This document shows positions 8,152-15,615 of a stretch of DNA of 64,000 nt, piece after piece. Where the stretch lies: NCBI RefSeq assembly GCF_001984195.1, contig NZ_MTQN01000004.1, positions 1-64,000 of the forward strand, written 5' to 3'. The position numbers and the translations under genes were made by a program. Source of the stretch: Kribbella sp. ALI-6-A. Its GTDB lineage: Bacteria; Actinomycetota; Actinomycetes; Propionibacteriales; Kribbellaceae. Numbering within the stretch: the stretch's first letter is position 1; the number at the start of each line of letters is the position of its first letter. The notes below the pieces were generated by a model. That model made no database searches. It saw only the letters and a list, made by a program, of their open reading frames with translations, and was not told where the DNA came from.

Positions 8152-8877
8152 GTGGTCGAGGAGGCGCGGGCGGGTGAGGCGTTGTTCCGGCCGGTGCGGG
8201 CCGGGAACCCGTTCGAGGAGACCGTCGAGCGGCTGCTGCAGGCGATCAAGCTCGGCGTGGTCGGGCCCGGCGAGCGGTTGCCGTCCGAGCGCGACCTGGC
8301 CGCCCGGCTGAACGTCTCGCGGGTCACGCTGCGGGAGGCGATCCGCGCGCTGACCGAGGCCGGGTACGTCGAGTCCCGCCGCGGCCGGTACGGCGGGACG
8401 TTCGTCAACACCCGCCTGCCTCGCCCCAAGCGCGTCGGTGCGAAGAAGCTGGTCAGGGAGCTCGGCGACGGGCTCGAAGACGCTCTGGTGCTTCGCTCGG
8501 CCCTGGAAGTCGGTGCGGCCGACGCCGCGGCGTACCGGTCGCTCGGAGCCGAGGAGCGCGATCACCTCACGCGGTGTCTGGCCGACACCGCGGCCGCCAA
8601 GCTGACCGACTACCGGCGGATGGACTCGCGGCTGCACCTCGCGATCGCCGAGGTCAGCGGTTCGCCGTCGCTGACGTCCGCGGTCGCCGACGTCCGGATG
8701 CGCCTGAACGACCTGCTGGACGCGATCCCGCTGCTCGAACGCAACATCGTGCACTCCGACGAGCAGCACCAGGCGGTGGTCGAGGCGATCCTGGCCGGCG
8801 ATCCGGAGGCGGCCCGGCACGCGATGCGCGAGCACCTGGCCGGCACCGCCGCGCTGTTGCGGGCCTTCCTGAGCTGA
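8152..8877 (+). CDS. FadR/GntR-family regulator of the amine cluster
   Basis: A 241-residue regulator. An N-terminal winged helix (GERLPSERDLAARLNVSRVT, about residues 30-50) is followed by the all-helical FCD effector domain with its metal-binding pattern (RMDSRLHLAIAE, then HQAVVEAILAGD and the AMREH motif). FCD regulators respond to small acids and often repress neighbouring catabolic genes, so the upstream operon is its likely target. I chose the GTG at 8152 because AAGAAGG lies eight bases upstream. A GTG at 8119 is in frame but has no binding site, and a TAGGGT -10-like hexamer at 8113-8118 would put transcription start after it. Confidence 0.85.
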   Translation: MVEEARAGEALFRPVRAGNPFEETVERLLQAIKLGVVGPGERLPSERDLAARLNVSRVTLREAIRALTEAGYVESRRGRYGGTFVNTRLPRPKRVGAKKLVRELGDGLEDALVLRSALEVGAADAAAYRSLGAEERDHLTRCLADTAAAKLTDYRRMDSRLHLAIAEVSGSPSLTSAVADVRMRLNDLLDAIPLLERNIVHSDEQHQAVVEAILAGDPEAARHAMREHLAGTAALLRAFLS

Positions 8878-8914
8878 CCCGTCCGGCGGACCGCGCGCGG
8901 GAAATCCGGCGCGA

Positions 8915-8937
8915 CGGCCGGCGACACGCCGGAGCCG
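8915..8937 (+). terminator. Short GC hairpin after the FadR-type gene
   Basis: CCGGCG (8918-8923), a three-base loop and CGCCGG (8927-8932), extended by a partial CGG/CCG outer pair. It lies about 40 bases after the regulator's stop and has no T-run. Terminator function is plausible only. Confidence 0.4.
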
Positions 8938-9080
8938 TTGGCACCAGTGGGCCAAATCAGGCGTGAACAGATGGGTAACGAAGTGGTGGCGTCCAGATAT
9001 CCATGTGTGACACTCGCCGTGTCCAGTAGCACTCGACTGTGATGTCCGCGAATGTAATCCTTCGGGGAGAATGTGGATCG

Positions 9081-11852
9081 ATGACTGACGACGAGCTGGT
9101 CGGGCGCGCCGGACTGGTCGAGCGCGCGCGGACGCAGCTCGAGACCAGTGGCTCTGTGCTGCTCTACGGCCCGACCGGGATCGGCAAGTCCGCCCTCGGC
9201 CGGGCGCTCGTCGCTGACCGGGCCCGCTCCGGCTGGCGGGTGCTGAGCGCCGCGCCGTCCCAGAGCGAGGCCGGCCTGCCGTACGTGACGCTGCTGGATC
9301 TGCTGTCCAACCAGCTCGAGCTGGCCTGGCAGGTGCTGCCCGACCACCTGCGCCAGCCGCTGGAGGTCGCGCTGCTCAAGGCGAGCGCGCCGGACACCGT
9401 CCGGGACGAGCTGGCCGTCCGCCTCGCCGTACTGCACGTCCTGCGGCGCCTGGCTGCGTCCGGGCCGGTGCTGCTCGTCGTGGACGACATCCAGTGGGTC
9501 GACCCGTCAAGTCTCGAAGTGCTGACCTTCTGCGCTCGCCGGCTGACGGACGGCGTGCACATGTTGGCGACCGAGCAGGTGGCCGACGGCGACCTCCCGG
9601 TGATGGCCGAGGCGTGCCCGGAGCCGGTGCTGCAGCTGGAGGTCCCGGCGCTGGCCGAGGCCGACGTACTGGCGCTGCTGCGCAACCGGCTGTCCAGTCC
9701 GCTCCCGGTGCGGACCGCCCGGCGCATTCACACCGCCAGCGGCGGCAACCCGTTCATGGCGCTTGAGCTTGGCCGCGCGGTACTGCGCCACCCGCAGGGC
9801 GTCTCGCCGAACGACCCGCTGCCCGTGTCGAGCCGCCTGAAGACACTGCTCGGCGACCGTCTGGCCGATCTCAGCCCAGCGACACACGAGCTGCTCCTGC
9901 ACGCCGCCTCCTCGCCGCGCCCGACCACTGCTCAGCTGGCAGCTTCACTGGGCCGTCTGGTCGACGGGGAGCTCGCGGAGGCGGAAGGACTGGGGCTGAT
10001 CGACGTGTCGTCGGACCGGCTGCGCTTCAGCCATCCGCTGCTGCGCGAGTTCGTGTACGCCGAGGCGACGTCCGCCGCGCGGCGGCAGGCGCACGCCCGG
10101 CTGGCCGCGGTCGTCGAGGAACCGGTCGAGAACGCCACGCACCGAGCCCTGGCGACGCAGGAGGCCGACGCGGACCTCGCAGCCGCGCTGGAAGAGGCTG
10201 GAACCACCGCCGGCGCCCGTGGAGCACTGGGCGCCGCCGCGACGCTCTGGCGCCTGGCCGCTGACAGGACTCCGGCCGACGCGCCGGACGACCGTGCCCG
10301 GCGACTGACCCGGGCCGCTGACGACGCTGCCGCTGCCGGTCACCTGGTCGAGTCGGCTGAGATGGCGCGGCTCGCCGTACAGGCCGCGACCGTGCCCGAG
10401 GTCAAGGTGCCGGCGCTGCTGTTGCTCGTCGACGCGGCCTGGTCGGAGCGCGAGCAGCGGATCGAGCTGCTCGCCGAGGCCTTCCATGCGGCCCAGGGCA
10501 ACGACCGCCTCGAGGCGCAGGTCCGGATCCTGCGCAGCCACAGCGCGTACTTCGACCGGCGGCTCGACGACGCCCGCGAGGACGCGCGGATCGCCGAGGA
10601 GCTGGCCCGTCGTTGCGGCGACACCGAAGTGCTGGTCGACGCGCTGAGCGCGGCTCACCCGGTCGAGGTCGCGGTCGGTGGCGGGCAGGCCTCGGACCGG
10701 CTGCTCGGCATGGCCGGCGAGCTGGCGATCGGGCTGCCGCTGACGAAGAGCGTCGTTCACGCGCGGCAGATGGCGGCGATGCGCGAGCTGTTCCGCGGCA
10801 ACACCGCGGCGGCGATCGAGGGCATCAGCACGCTTGTCGACGAGGTCCGCGACGGCGGCGCGGTGCGCTGGCTGGCCGGCATCCTGATCTCGGCGACCGC
10901 GATCTACGAGCGCAGCGGGCGCGGCGCCCAGGCGCTGTCCGCCGGGCACGAGTGTCTGCAGCTGATGCAGGACCTGGGCGACGAGCCCGAGGTCGGCATG
11001 GTGATCGCCGCCCGCGCCGAGTGGGCCGGCGGTACGGCGGCGATGGCGCGCGAGATGGCCGAGGCGTCGCTGGAAGCGGTCCGGGTGGTCGGCAACGACG
11101 AGTGGACCGGCCCGGCGCTGTCCGCGGTCGGGCTGGTCGGCGTACTGGTCGGGGATCCGCAGCGGGCGGTCGAGGCGTTCGACGCGATCGCGGACTCGGG
11201 CGAGGCCGCGATGCCGTACGACCCGGCGGTGATCCCGTGGCACGCCGACTACGCCGAGGCGCTGGTCGCGTCCGGCCGGCTGGACGACGCGGCGGCGCTG
11301 ATCGCGGAGATCCGCGAACGGGCCGACACGCTGGACCGCGACGTGGTCCGGGTCGGGCTGGCGCGGTCGGAGGCGCTGCTGATCGCCAAGCAGGGCGATC
11401 CGGCGGCGGCGCTGGACCTGCTGGAGAAGACGATCGCGACCGCGGGGGACCAGGTGTACCCGCTCGACCTCGCGCGCTGCGAGCTGACCCGCGGCCGGGT
11501 CGCCCGGCAGGCGCGGCGCCGGTCGGTCGCGCGCACGGCGTTCCTGGACGCGATCGAGCAGTTCGAGCAGTACGGCGCACCCGCCTGGCGGGAGGTCGCC
11601 GAGACCGAGCTGGCCCGCCTCGACGTCCCGAGCCGCAGCCGCCAGCCGTCGGAGCTGACCGACAACGAGCTGCAGATCGTCGCGATGGTCCGCGACGGCT
11701 CCACCAACCGCGAGATCGCCGCCGCGCTCTACCTGAGCGTCAAGGCGGTCGAGTCGCAGCTCACCCGGCTCTACCGGCGCTTCGGGGTGGCCAACCGGAC
11801 CCAGCTGCTGCGCACCGTCGACCGCGGCGGCACCGATCTCGCGCAAAGGTAA
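9081..11852 (+). CDS. Large ATP-binding LuxR (LAL) regulator
   Basis: A 923-residue protein of the LAL class. The N-terminal AAA/STAND module carries a Walker A GPTGIGKSALG near residue 30 and a Walker B-like LLVVDDIQWVD near 135. A long middle region of helical, TPR-like character follows. A C-terminal LuxR-type helix-turn-helix covers the last 60 or so residues (LTDNELQIVAMVRDG, then STNREIAAALYLSVKAVE). Such proteins act as activators, often of catabolic or secondary-metabolite genes; the target here is unknown. The ATG at 9081 follows GGGGAGA at ten bases and places the VGR motif at the N-terminus as in relatives; an ATG at 9039 is less likely. Confidence 0.88.
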   Translation: MTDDELVGRAGLVERARTQLETSGSVLLYGPTGIGKSALGRALVADRARSGWRVLSAAPSQSEAGLPYVTLLDLLSNQLELAWQVLPDHLRQPLEVALLKASAPDTVRDELAVRLAVLHVLRRLAASGPVLLVVDDIQWVDPSSLEVLTFCARRLTDGVHMLATEQVADGDLPVMAEACPEPVLQLEVPALAEADVLALLRNRLSSPLPVRTARRIHTASGGNPFMALELGRAVLRHPQGVSPNDPLPVSSRLKTLLGDRLADLSPATHELLLHAASSPRPTTAQLAASLGRLVDGELAEAEGLGLIDVSSDRLRFSHPLLREFVYAEATSAARRQAHARLAAVVEEPVENATHRALATQEADADLAAALEEAGTTAGARGALGAAATLWRLAADRTPADAPDDRARRLTRAADDAAAAGHLVESAEMARLAVQAATVPEVKVPALLLLVDAAWSEREQRIELLAEAFHAAQGNDRLEAQVRILRSHSAYFDRRLDDAREDARIAEELARRCGDTEVLVDALSAAHPVEVAVGGGQASDRLLGMAGELAIGLPLTKSVVHARQMAAMRELFRGNTAAAIEGISTLVDEVRDGGAVRWLAGILISATAIYERSGRGAQALSAGHECLQLMQDLGDEPEVGMVIAARAEWAGGTAAMAREMAEASLEAVRVVGNDEWTGPALSAVGLVGVLVGDPQRAVEAFDAIADSGEAAMPYDPAVIPWHADYAEALVASGRLDDAAALIAEIRERADTLDRDVVRVGLARSEALLIAKQGDPAAALDLLEKTIATAGDQVYPLDLARCELTRGRVARQARRRSVARTAFLDAIEQFEQYGAPAWREVAETELARLDVPSRSRQPSELTDNELQIVAMVRDGSTNREIAAALYLSVKAVESQLTRLYRRFGVANRTQLLRTVDRGGTDLAQR

Positions 11853-11923
11853 ACCCTTGTGGTGACCCGCCGGTAGCTTGCGGGCTCTTGCCGCAGTCGT
11901 TTGCCGTGCACAACAGTCGTTCC

Positions 11924-11984
11924 CACGTAGAGAGCTCGCCCCTCGCTTGGGGCGGCCGGGTGAGGCGCGGCCGCCCCCTACGTG
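11924..11984. promoter_or_regulatory. Hairpin and flanking 7-bp inverted repeat upstream of the SCO4848-type gene
   Basis: An inner hairpin CGCCCC/GGGGCG (11937-11954) may terminate the LuxR transcript. It is framed by CACGTAG (11924-11930) and CTACGTG (11978-11984), a perfect 7-bp inverted repeat whose right arm touches the proposed -10 box of the next gene. The outer pair could be an operator or chance. Confidence 0.35.
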
Positions 11985-11999
11985 CACACTGGACAGGTG
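11985..11999 (+). promoter_or_regulatory. Leaderless promoter, SCO4848-type gene
   Basis: A -10-like CACACT (11985-11990) lies exactly six bases before the GTG at 11997, and no Shine-Dalgarno sequence is present. Transcription would start at the GTG itself. Confidence 0.5.
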
Positions 12000-12233
12000 A
12001 AACTCGAACGCAAGCACGCCCTGGTGCTGATCGCGATCGCGGTCTGGAACGTCGTCACGTATGTGACCTTCATCAAGAACCTGGCCGCCACCGAAGGCCG
12101 CCCGACCGGGTACTACGTCGCCCACACGGTGCTGATCGTGGTCAACCTGTTCATCGCCGCCCTGCTCGGGACCTGGGGCGTCCGCGCCTACAAGGCGTCC
12201 CGCGAACGGCGTACCGAGGACGTCACGGTCTGA
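11997..12233 (+). CDS. SCO4848-family small membrane protein
   Basis: A 78-residue protein with two predicted membrane helices (about residues 7-27 and 45-65) and a basic C-terminal tail. The pattern MKLxRK..., then WNVVTYVTFIKNL, then a second helix ending in GVRAYK matches the SCO4848 family conserved in actinobacteria, which has no known function. The GTG at 11997 gives the family's typical MKL start; a GTG at 11982 is in frame but would lie inside the promoter. The last 11 bases overlap the convergent AraC gene. Confidence 0.8.
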   Translation: MKLERKHALVLIAIAVWNVVTYVTFIKNLAATEGRPTGYYVAHTVLIVVNLFIAALLGTWGVRAYKASRERRTEDVTV

Positions 12234-13014
12234 CGAAGCGGCTCGGTGTCACGCCGAGCATCCGGCGGAAGTGCCGGGTCAGGTGGGACTGGTCGTAGAA
12301 GCCGGCCAGCCCGGCGACCTCCGCGGCGGGACGGCCCTCCAGCAGGTAGCGGCGGGCCAGGTCGACCCTACGGCCGGTCAGGTACCGATGCGGGGGCATG
12401 CCGTACTCCCGGCTGAACGCCCGGACCAGGTGTGCCGGGTGCGCGTGCACCAGCTTCGACGCCTCGTCCAGCGTGATTCCACCGGGCAGATGTGCGTCGA
12501 GCACCTCCCGCAGCTGGCTGGCGACTCCGGGGTCGCGGCGCTGAGGTGGTGCCGTGACCTGGCGGCGCAGGTGCTGCCGCAGGCGCTGCTCGATCAGGGT
12601 GAGCCGGCTCTCGGCCTCCAGCGGCTCCTGACCGACAGCCAGTACGCCGTGCAGCTGCTCGATGCGTCGCCGGAGCACCGGGTCGAGCAGCTCCGGCTGG
12701 TCGACAGCGGCGCCGGTCAGGTCTTCGCCCAGCCGGTCAGGCTCCAGGTAGAGCACCCGCTTGCGGAAGCCCTCCGGGCGGACGGAACGGCCGTCGTGCG
12801 GCACGTTGGGCGGCAGCAGCGAGACCTGCGCCCGGGTGAGCCCGTGCTCGCGGTGGTCCAGGTCGTACCGGACCACGCCCTCGTCGACGAGCAGCACGGT
12901 CCAGGCGTCGTGGGTGTGGCTCGGGTAGGCGTGCGACGGGAAGTAGGCGTGCAGAACCTCGACGACACCGTCCAGTTCGGGTCGCCAGGCCCTGACCTGC
13001 GCACTCGCGCTCAC
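12223..13014 (-). CDS. AraC-family transcriptional regulator
   Basis: A 263-residue regulator with an N-terminal cupin-like sensing domain (SHTHDAWTVLLVDEGVVRYD near residues 31-50, LPPNVPHDG near 68) and a C-terminal pair of helix-turn-helix motifs. The second ends in the AraC signature region FYDQSHLTRHFRRMLGVTPS. The ligand is not evident. It is divergent from the M55 peptidase gene, with overlapping -10 boxes, so the peptidase or the gene itself is a likely target. The GTG start is eight bases after a TAATCT hexamer. Confidence 0.87.
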   Translation of the reverse strand: MSASAQVRAWRPELDGVVEVLHAYFPSHAYPSHTHDAWTVLLVDEGVVRYDLDHREHGLTRAQVSLLPPNVPHDGRSVRPEGFRKRVLYLEPDRLGEDLTGAAVDQPELLDPVLRRRIEQLHGVLAVGQEPLEAESRLTLIEQRLRQHLRRQVTAPPQRRDPGVASQLREVLDAHLPGGITLDEASKLVHAHPAHLVRAFSREYGMPPHRYLTGRRVDLARRYLLEGRPAAEVAGLAGFYDQSHLTRHFRRMLGVTPSRFVRP

Positions 13015-13022
13015 CCTTCAGA

Positions 13023-13032
13023 AGATTACGCT
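13023..13032. promoter_or_regulatory. Overlapping divergent -10 boxes, AraC/M55
   Basis: The ten bases AGATTACGCT read as TAATCT on the minus strand (13028-13023), eight bases before the AraC GTG. On the plus strand they contain TACGCT (13027-13032), 35 bases before the M55 GTG. The two promoters would exclude each other. Confidence 0.45.
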
Positions 13033-13066
13033 GCCTGCTGACGGCGACGGAGAGGGGCGGCTGCGG

Positions 13067-13894
13067 GTGAAGGTCTACATCAGCGCGGACATGGAGGGCG
13101 TCACCGGACTGGTCGACGCCGAGGACGTCCAGCCGCCCGGCCGCGACTACGAACGTGGTCGCGGCATGATGACCGAGGACGTGAACGCGGCAGTCCGCGG
13201 CGCGTACGCCGCCGGCGCTTCGCTCGTGCTGGTCAACGACGCCCACGGCCCGATGCGCAACCTCCTGCCCGACCTGCTGGACCCCCGCGCCCTGCTGATC
13301 AAGGGCCGCCCCAAGCCGATGGGCATGATCGAGGGTTTGACCGCCGAGTACGACGCGGTGGTGTGCGTCGGTTTCCACGCGCGCGCGGGTGTGCTCGGCG
13401 TACTCAGCCACAGCTTCATGGGCCACGAGATCGAGGACATCTGGCTCGACGACCGGGAAACGGGCGAGATTGGCATGCTGCACGCGGCGGCGGGCGCGCT
13501 CGGGGTCCCGGTCGCTGCGCTCACCGGCGACAACACGGCCTGCGCGGAGGCGGTCGCCTGGGACGCGCGGATCCGCGCGTATGCGGTCAAACAAGCCAAG
13601 GACCGCTTCGCCGCCCAACTGGTCCCGGTCGCCGATTCCCGAGCCGGCATCGAGCAAACCGTCCACGAGGCCCTGCTGGATCTCCCGAGCATCCCCACGC
13701 AGCCGGAGACCCACCGCCTGACCGTTCGTTGGCAGTCGGCCTCGGTCGCCGCCCATCTCCAGGCGATCCCCGGCGTACAGAAGACCGACGACCGCACCGT
13801 TACCACCGAAGGCGACATGCTCCACCTCTACCGCCTGTTCAACCTCTACCTCCGGGTCGCCACCGCGGTCACCTCGAACCCGCCGTACTGCTGA
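13067..13894 (+). CDS. M55-family D-aminopeptidase (DppA-like)
   Basis: A 275-residue metallopeptidase. The zinc ligands of DppA have clear equivalents: Asp8 and Glu10 (SADMEG), His60 (VNDAHG), His104 (GFHAR) and a Glu near 134 (GEIGM). The catalytic His115 sits in LSHSFMG. DppA cleaves peptides with N-terminal D-amino acids such as D-Ala-D-Ala, so cell-wall peptide salvage is the likely role. The GTG follows GAGAGGGG. The last 26 bases overlap the convergent alpha/beta hydrolase gene. No dipeptide transporter is adjacent. Confidence 0.87.
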   Translation: MKVYISADMEGVTGLVDAEDVQPPGRDYERGRGMMTEDVNAAVRGAYAAGASLVLVNDAHGPMRNLLPDLLDPRALLIKGRPKPMGMIEGLTAEYDAVVCVGFHARAGVLGVLSHSFMGHEIEDIWLDDRETGEIGMLHAAAGALGVPVAALTGDNTACAEAVAWDARIRAYAVKQAKDRFAAQLVPVADSRAGIEQTVHEALLDLPSIPTQPETHRLTVRWQSASVAAHLQAIPGVQKTDDRTVTTEGDMLHLYRLFNLYLRVATAVTSNPPYC

Positions 13895-14621
13895 AGGTGC
13901 GCAGAGCGGCGATCACCTGGTCGGGAGTCTCCAGCTGGGGGAGGTGGCCGGTGTCCGGCAGGATGCGGAACTCGGCGCCGGGGATGGCTTCGGCGTACGC
14001 GCGACCGTAGTCCGGTGTGACGATGCGGTCGCTGTCGCCCCAGATCACCAGCGTCGGCACAGTGACGGCGTCGAGCCGGGACCGAAGCGTCGGGTCGACC
14101 ATGGACGGCTCACCGGCGTAGACCGCCAGGGCGGCACGGTTGGCGGCCAGTTGCTCGCGCGCGGCCGGTGACAGTTGCGTGGGGTCGATCCGGAACGCGT
14201 CGGGTGCGTGGTAGCTGAGTTCCGCGATCTCGGGGAACGACAGCGCGAAGAAGTCCGCCGCGGGATGGTCCGGGACGTCGATGCCGACGGCATCGATCAG
14301 GACGAGCCCGCCGAGGCGGGCCGAGCCGAGCAGGGCCAGCTCCGCCGCGATCCAGCCGCCGATCGAACTGCCGATCACAAGGACGTCGTGCAGGCCGCGC
14401 TCGTCCAGCAGGTCGGCGTAGCCGCGGGCGAGTCCGGCGATGGTGGTCAGGTCGTCCGGCCGCGTGGTTCCGCCGAAGCCGGGATGAGTCGGTACCACGA
14501 CATGTGCGGGCAACGCCGCGGCGAGCCGGGCGCCGAAGGCGTCGACGGTCTGCGGTCCGCCTCCGCCGTGCAGCAGCAGGATCGGCCGGCCGGCGCCGTA
14601 CTCGGCGCAAAGGAGAGTCAT
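13869..14621 (-). CDS. Alpha/beta hydrolase
   Basis: A 250-residue alpha/beta hydrolase. The oxyanion region HGGGGPQ lies near residue 18, the nucleophile elbow VIGSSIGGW near 95, the acidic residue in VIWGDSDRIV near 200 and the catalytic His in DTGHLPQLE near 230. The substrate is not predictable. The gene is divergent from a MarR-type regulator across 64 bases that contain two palindromes, the common layout of a MarR-controlled detoxification hydrolase. A TAAGG/CCTTA element sits directly before the ATG. Confidence 0.82.
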   Translation of the reverse strand: MTLLCAEYGAGRPILLLHGGGGPQTVDAFGARLAAALPAHVVVPTHPGFGGTTRPDDLTTIAGLARGYADLLDERGLHDVLVIGSSIGGWIAAELALLGSARLGGLVLIDAVGIDVPDHPAADFFALSFPEIAELSYHAPDAFRIDPTQLSPAAREQLAANRAALAVYAGEPSMVDPTLRSRLDAVTVPTLVIWGDSDRIVTPDYGRAYAEAIPGAEFRILPDTGHLPQLETPDQVIAALRTFSSTAGSR

Positions 14622-14622
14622 A

Positions 14623-14655
14623 TAAGGAACCTTAGATCAGGAAGCTTATATAAGC
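14623..14655. promoter_or_regulatory. Two palindromes, candidate MarR operators
   Basis: TAAGG-aa-CCTTA (14623-14634) lies just upstream of the hydrolase start, and the perfect 12-bp palindrome GCTTATATAAGC (14644-14655) lies 18 bases before the regulator's -10 box. Both are AT-rich islands in GC-rich DNA between divergent genes, as expected of MarR-family binding sites that control both directions. Confidence 0.65.
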
Positions 14656-14673
14656 AACGGTAGACTTCTCCGC

Positions 14674-14688
14674 TACGATGCCCAGGTG
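14674..14688 (+). promoter_or_regulatory. Leaderless promoter, MarR gene
   Basis: TACGAT (14674-14679) lies six bases before the GTG at 14686, and there is no Shine-Dalgarno sequence. Confidence 0.6.
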
Positions 14689-15093
14689 GAAGCCTCCGTG
14701 CAGGACGTCGGCATCGCGGTGAAGCGCCTGCAGTGGCGGCATCACACCGAGGCGAGCAAGGCGCTCGCACAGCTCGGGGTGTCGTTGCCACAGTGGGACG
14801 TACTGCGGCGCCTGCACGAGCGCCCCGACGCGTCGCTGCACGAGCTGGCTCAGCTCACCTTCCAGACCGACCAGTCGATGGGCTCGCTCGCCACCCGGAT
14901 GGTTGCTCGCGGGCTGATCGAGCGGGTGGAAGGGCCCGGTCGCGCGGTCCGGCACCGGCTCACCCCGGAGGGTGAGCGCATCCGCAAGGCAGGCGAACCG
15001 ATCCTCGACACCGTGCTGACCGCCTCGGTGGGCGCGCTGTCCCGGTCCGAGCGCGCAACTCTCCTGGAGCTGCTCCACAAAGCCGGCGGCTGA
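14686..15093 (+). CDS. MarR-family transcriptional regulator
   Basis: A 135-residue winged-helix protein of MarR size. The recognition helix region (DASLHELAQLTFQTDQSMGS, about residues 48-67) is followed by the wing with the conserved Asp/Arg pattern (GRAVRHRLTPEGER) and a C-terminal dimerisation helix. It probably represses itself and the divergent hydrolase through the palindromes between them. The inducer is unknown, though MarR proteins commonly sense phenolics or oxidants. Confidence 0.87.
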   Translation: MEASVQDVGIAVKRLQWRHHTEASKALAQLGVSLPQWDVLRRLHERPDASLHELAQLTFQTDQSMGSLATRMVARGLIERVEGPGRAVRHRLTPEGERIRKAGEPILDTVLTASVGALSRSERATLLELLHKAGG

Positions 15094-15162
15094 AACCCGA
15101 GAGCGCTCCCGCGTCCGACAGGTCAAGAACGTACAAGACCGGCGGGTGGCGCGGCGGCGACG

Positions 15163-15603
15163 ATGGACGGCGTGGAGAACGAGAACGAACAGATCAGATT
15201 CGACACCAAGATCGCTGTGCTGCTGCGGGACGATCTGGCGACCTGGCAGCGGTTGAACGTGACGGCGTTCCTGGTGTCCGGGCTTGCGGCGACGCAGCCG
15301 GAGTTGATCGGGCTGCCGTACGAGGATGCCGACGGTACGACGTACCTGCCGATGTTCCGGCAACCGGTGCTGGTGTTCGAGGGGTCCAAGGAGCAGATGG
15401 CGACCTCCCACACCCGCGTGCTCGGCCGGCAGCTTCCGCACTCGATCTTCACCGCGGACTTGTTTGCTACTGGCAACGACCGCGACAACCGCGCGGCGGT
15501 CAAGGCGGTCGGGCAGGGCCAGCTCGATCTGGTCGGGCTGGCCCTGCACGGACCGAAGAACGCGGTGGACAAGGTGCTCAAGGGGTCGCGGATGCACCCC
15601 TGA
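15163..15603 (+). CDS. DUF2000 family protein
   Basis: A 146-residue protein resembling DUF2000: IAVLLRDDLATWQRLNV near the N-terminus, FLVSGLA, and a C-terminal stretch ending LVGLALHGPKNAVDKVL. DUF2000 has no known biochemical function. The ATG at 15163 lacks a good ribosome binding site; a GTG at 15172 is an alternative. It lies 69 bases after the MarR gene and converges on the propeller gene, 12 bases between stops. Confidence 0.75.
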   Translation: MDGVENENEQIRFDTKIAVLLRDDLATWQRLNVTAFLVSGLAATQPELIGLPYEDADGTTYLPMFRQPVLVFEGSKEQMATSHTRVLGRQLPHSIFTADLFATGNDRDNRAAVKAVGQGQLDLVGLALHGPKNAVDKVLKGSRMHP

Positions 15604-15615
15604 GCGTCAGCAGAC

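Noticed and set aside
9945-12125. 726-codon minus-strand frame opposite the LAL regulator
   Set aside because: Low-complexity Arg/Gly/Asp composition without motifs; the regulator on the plus strand is intact from Walker A to helix-turn-helix.
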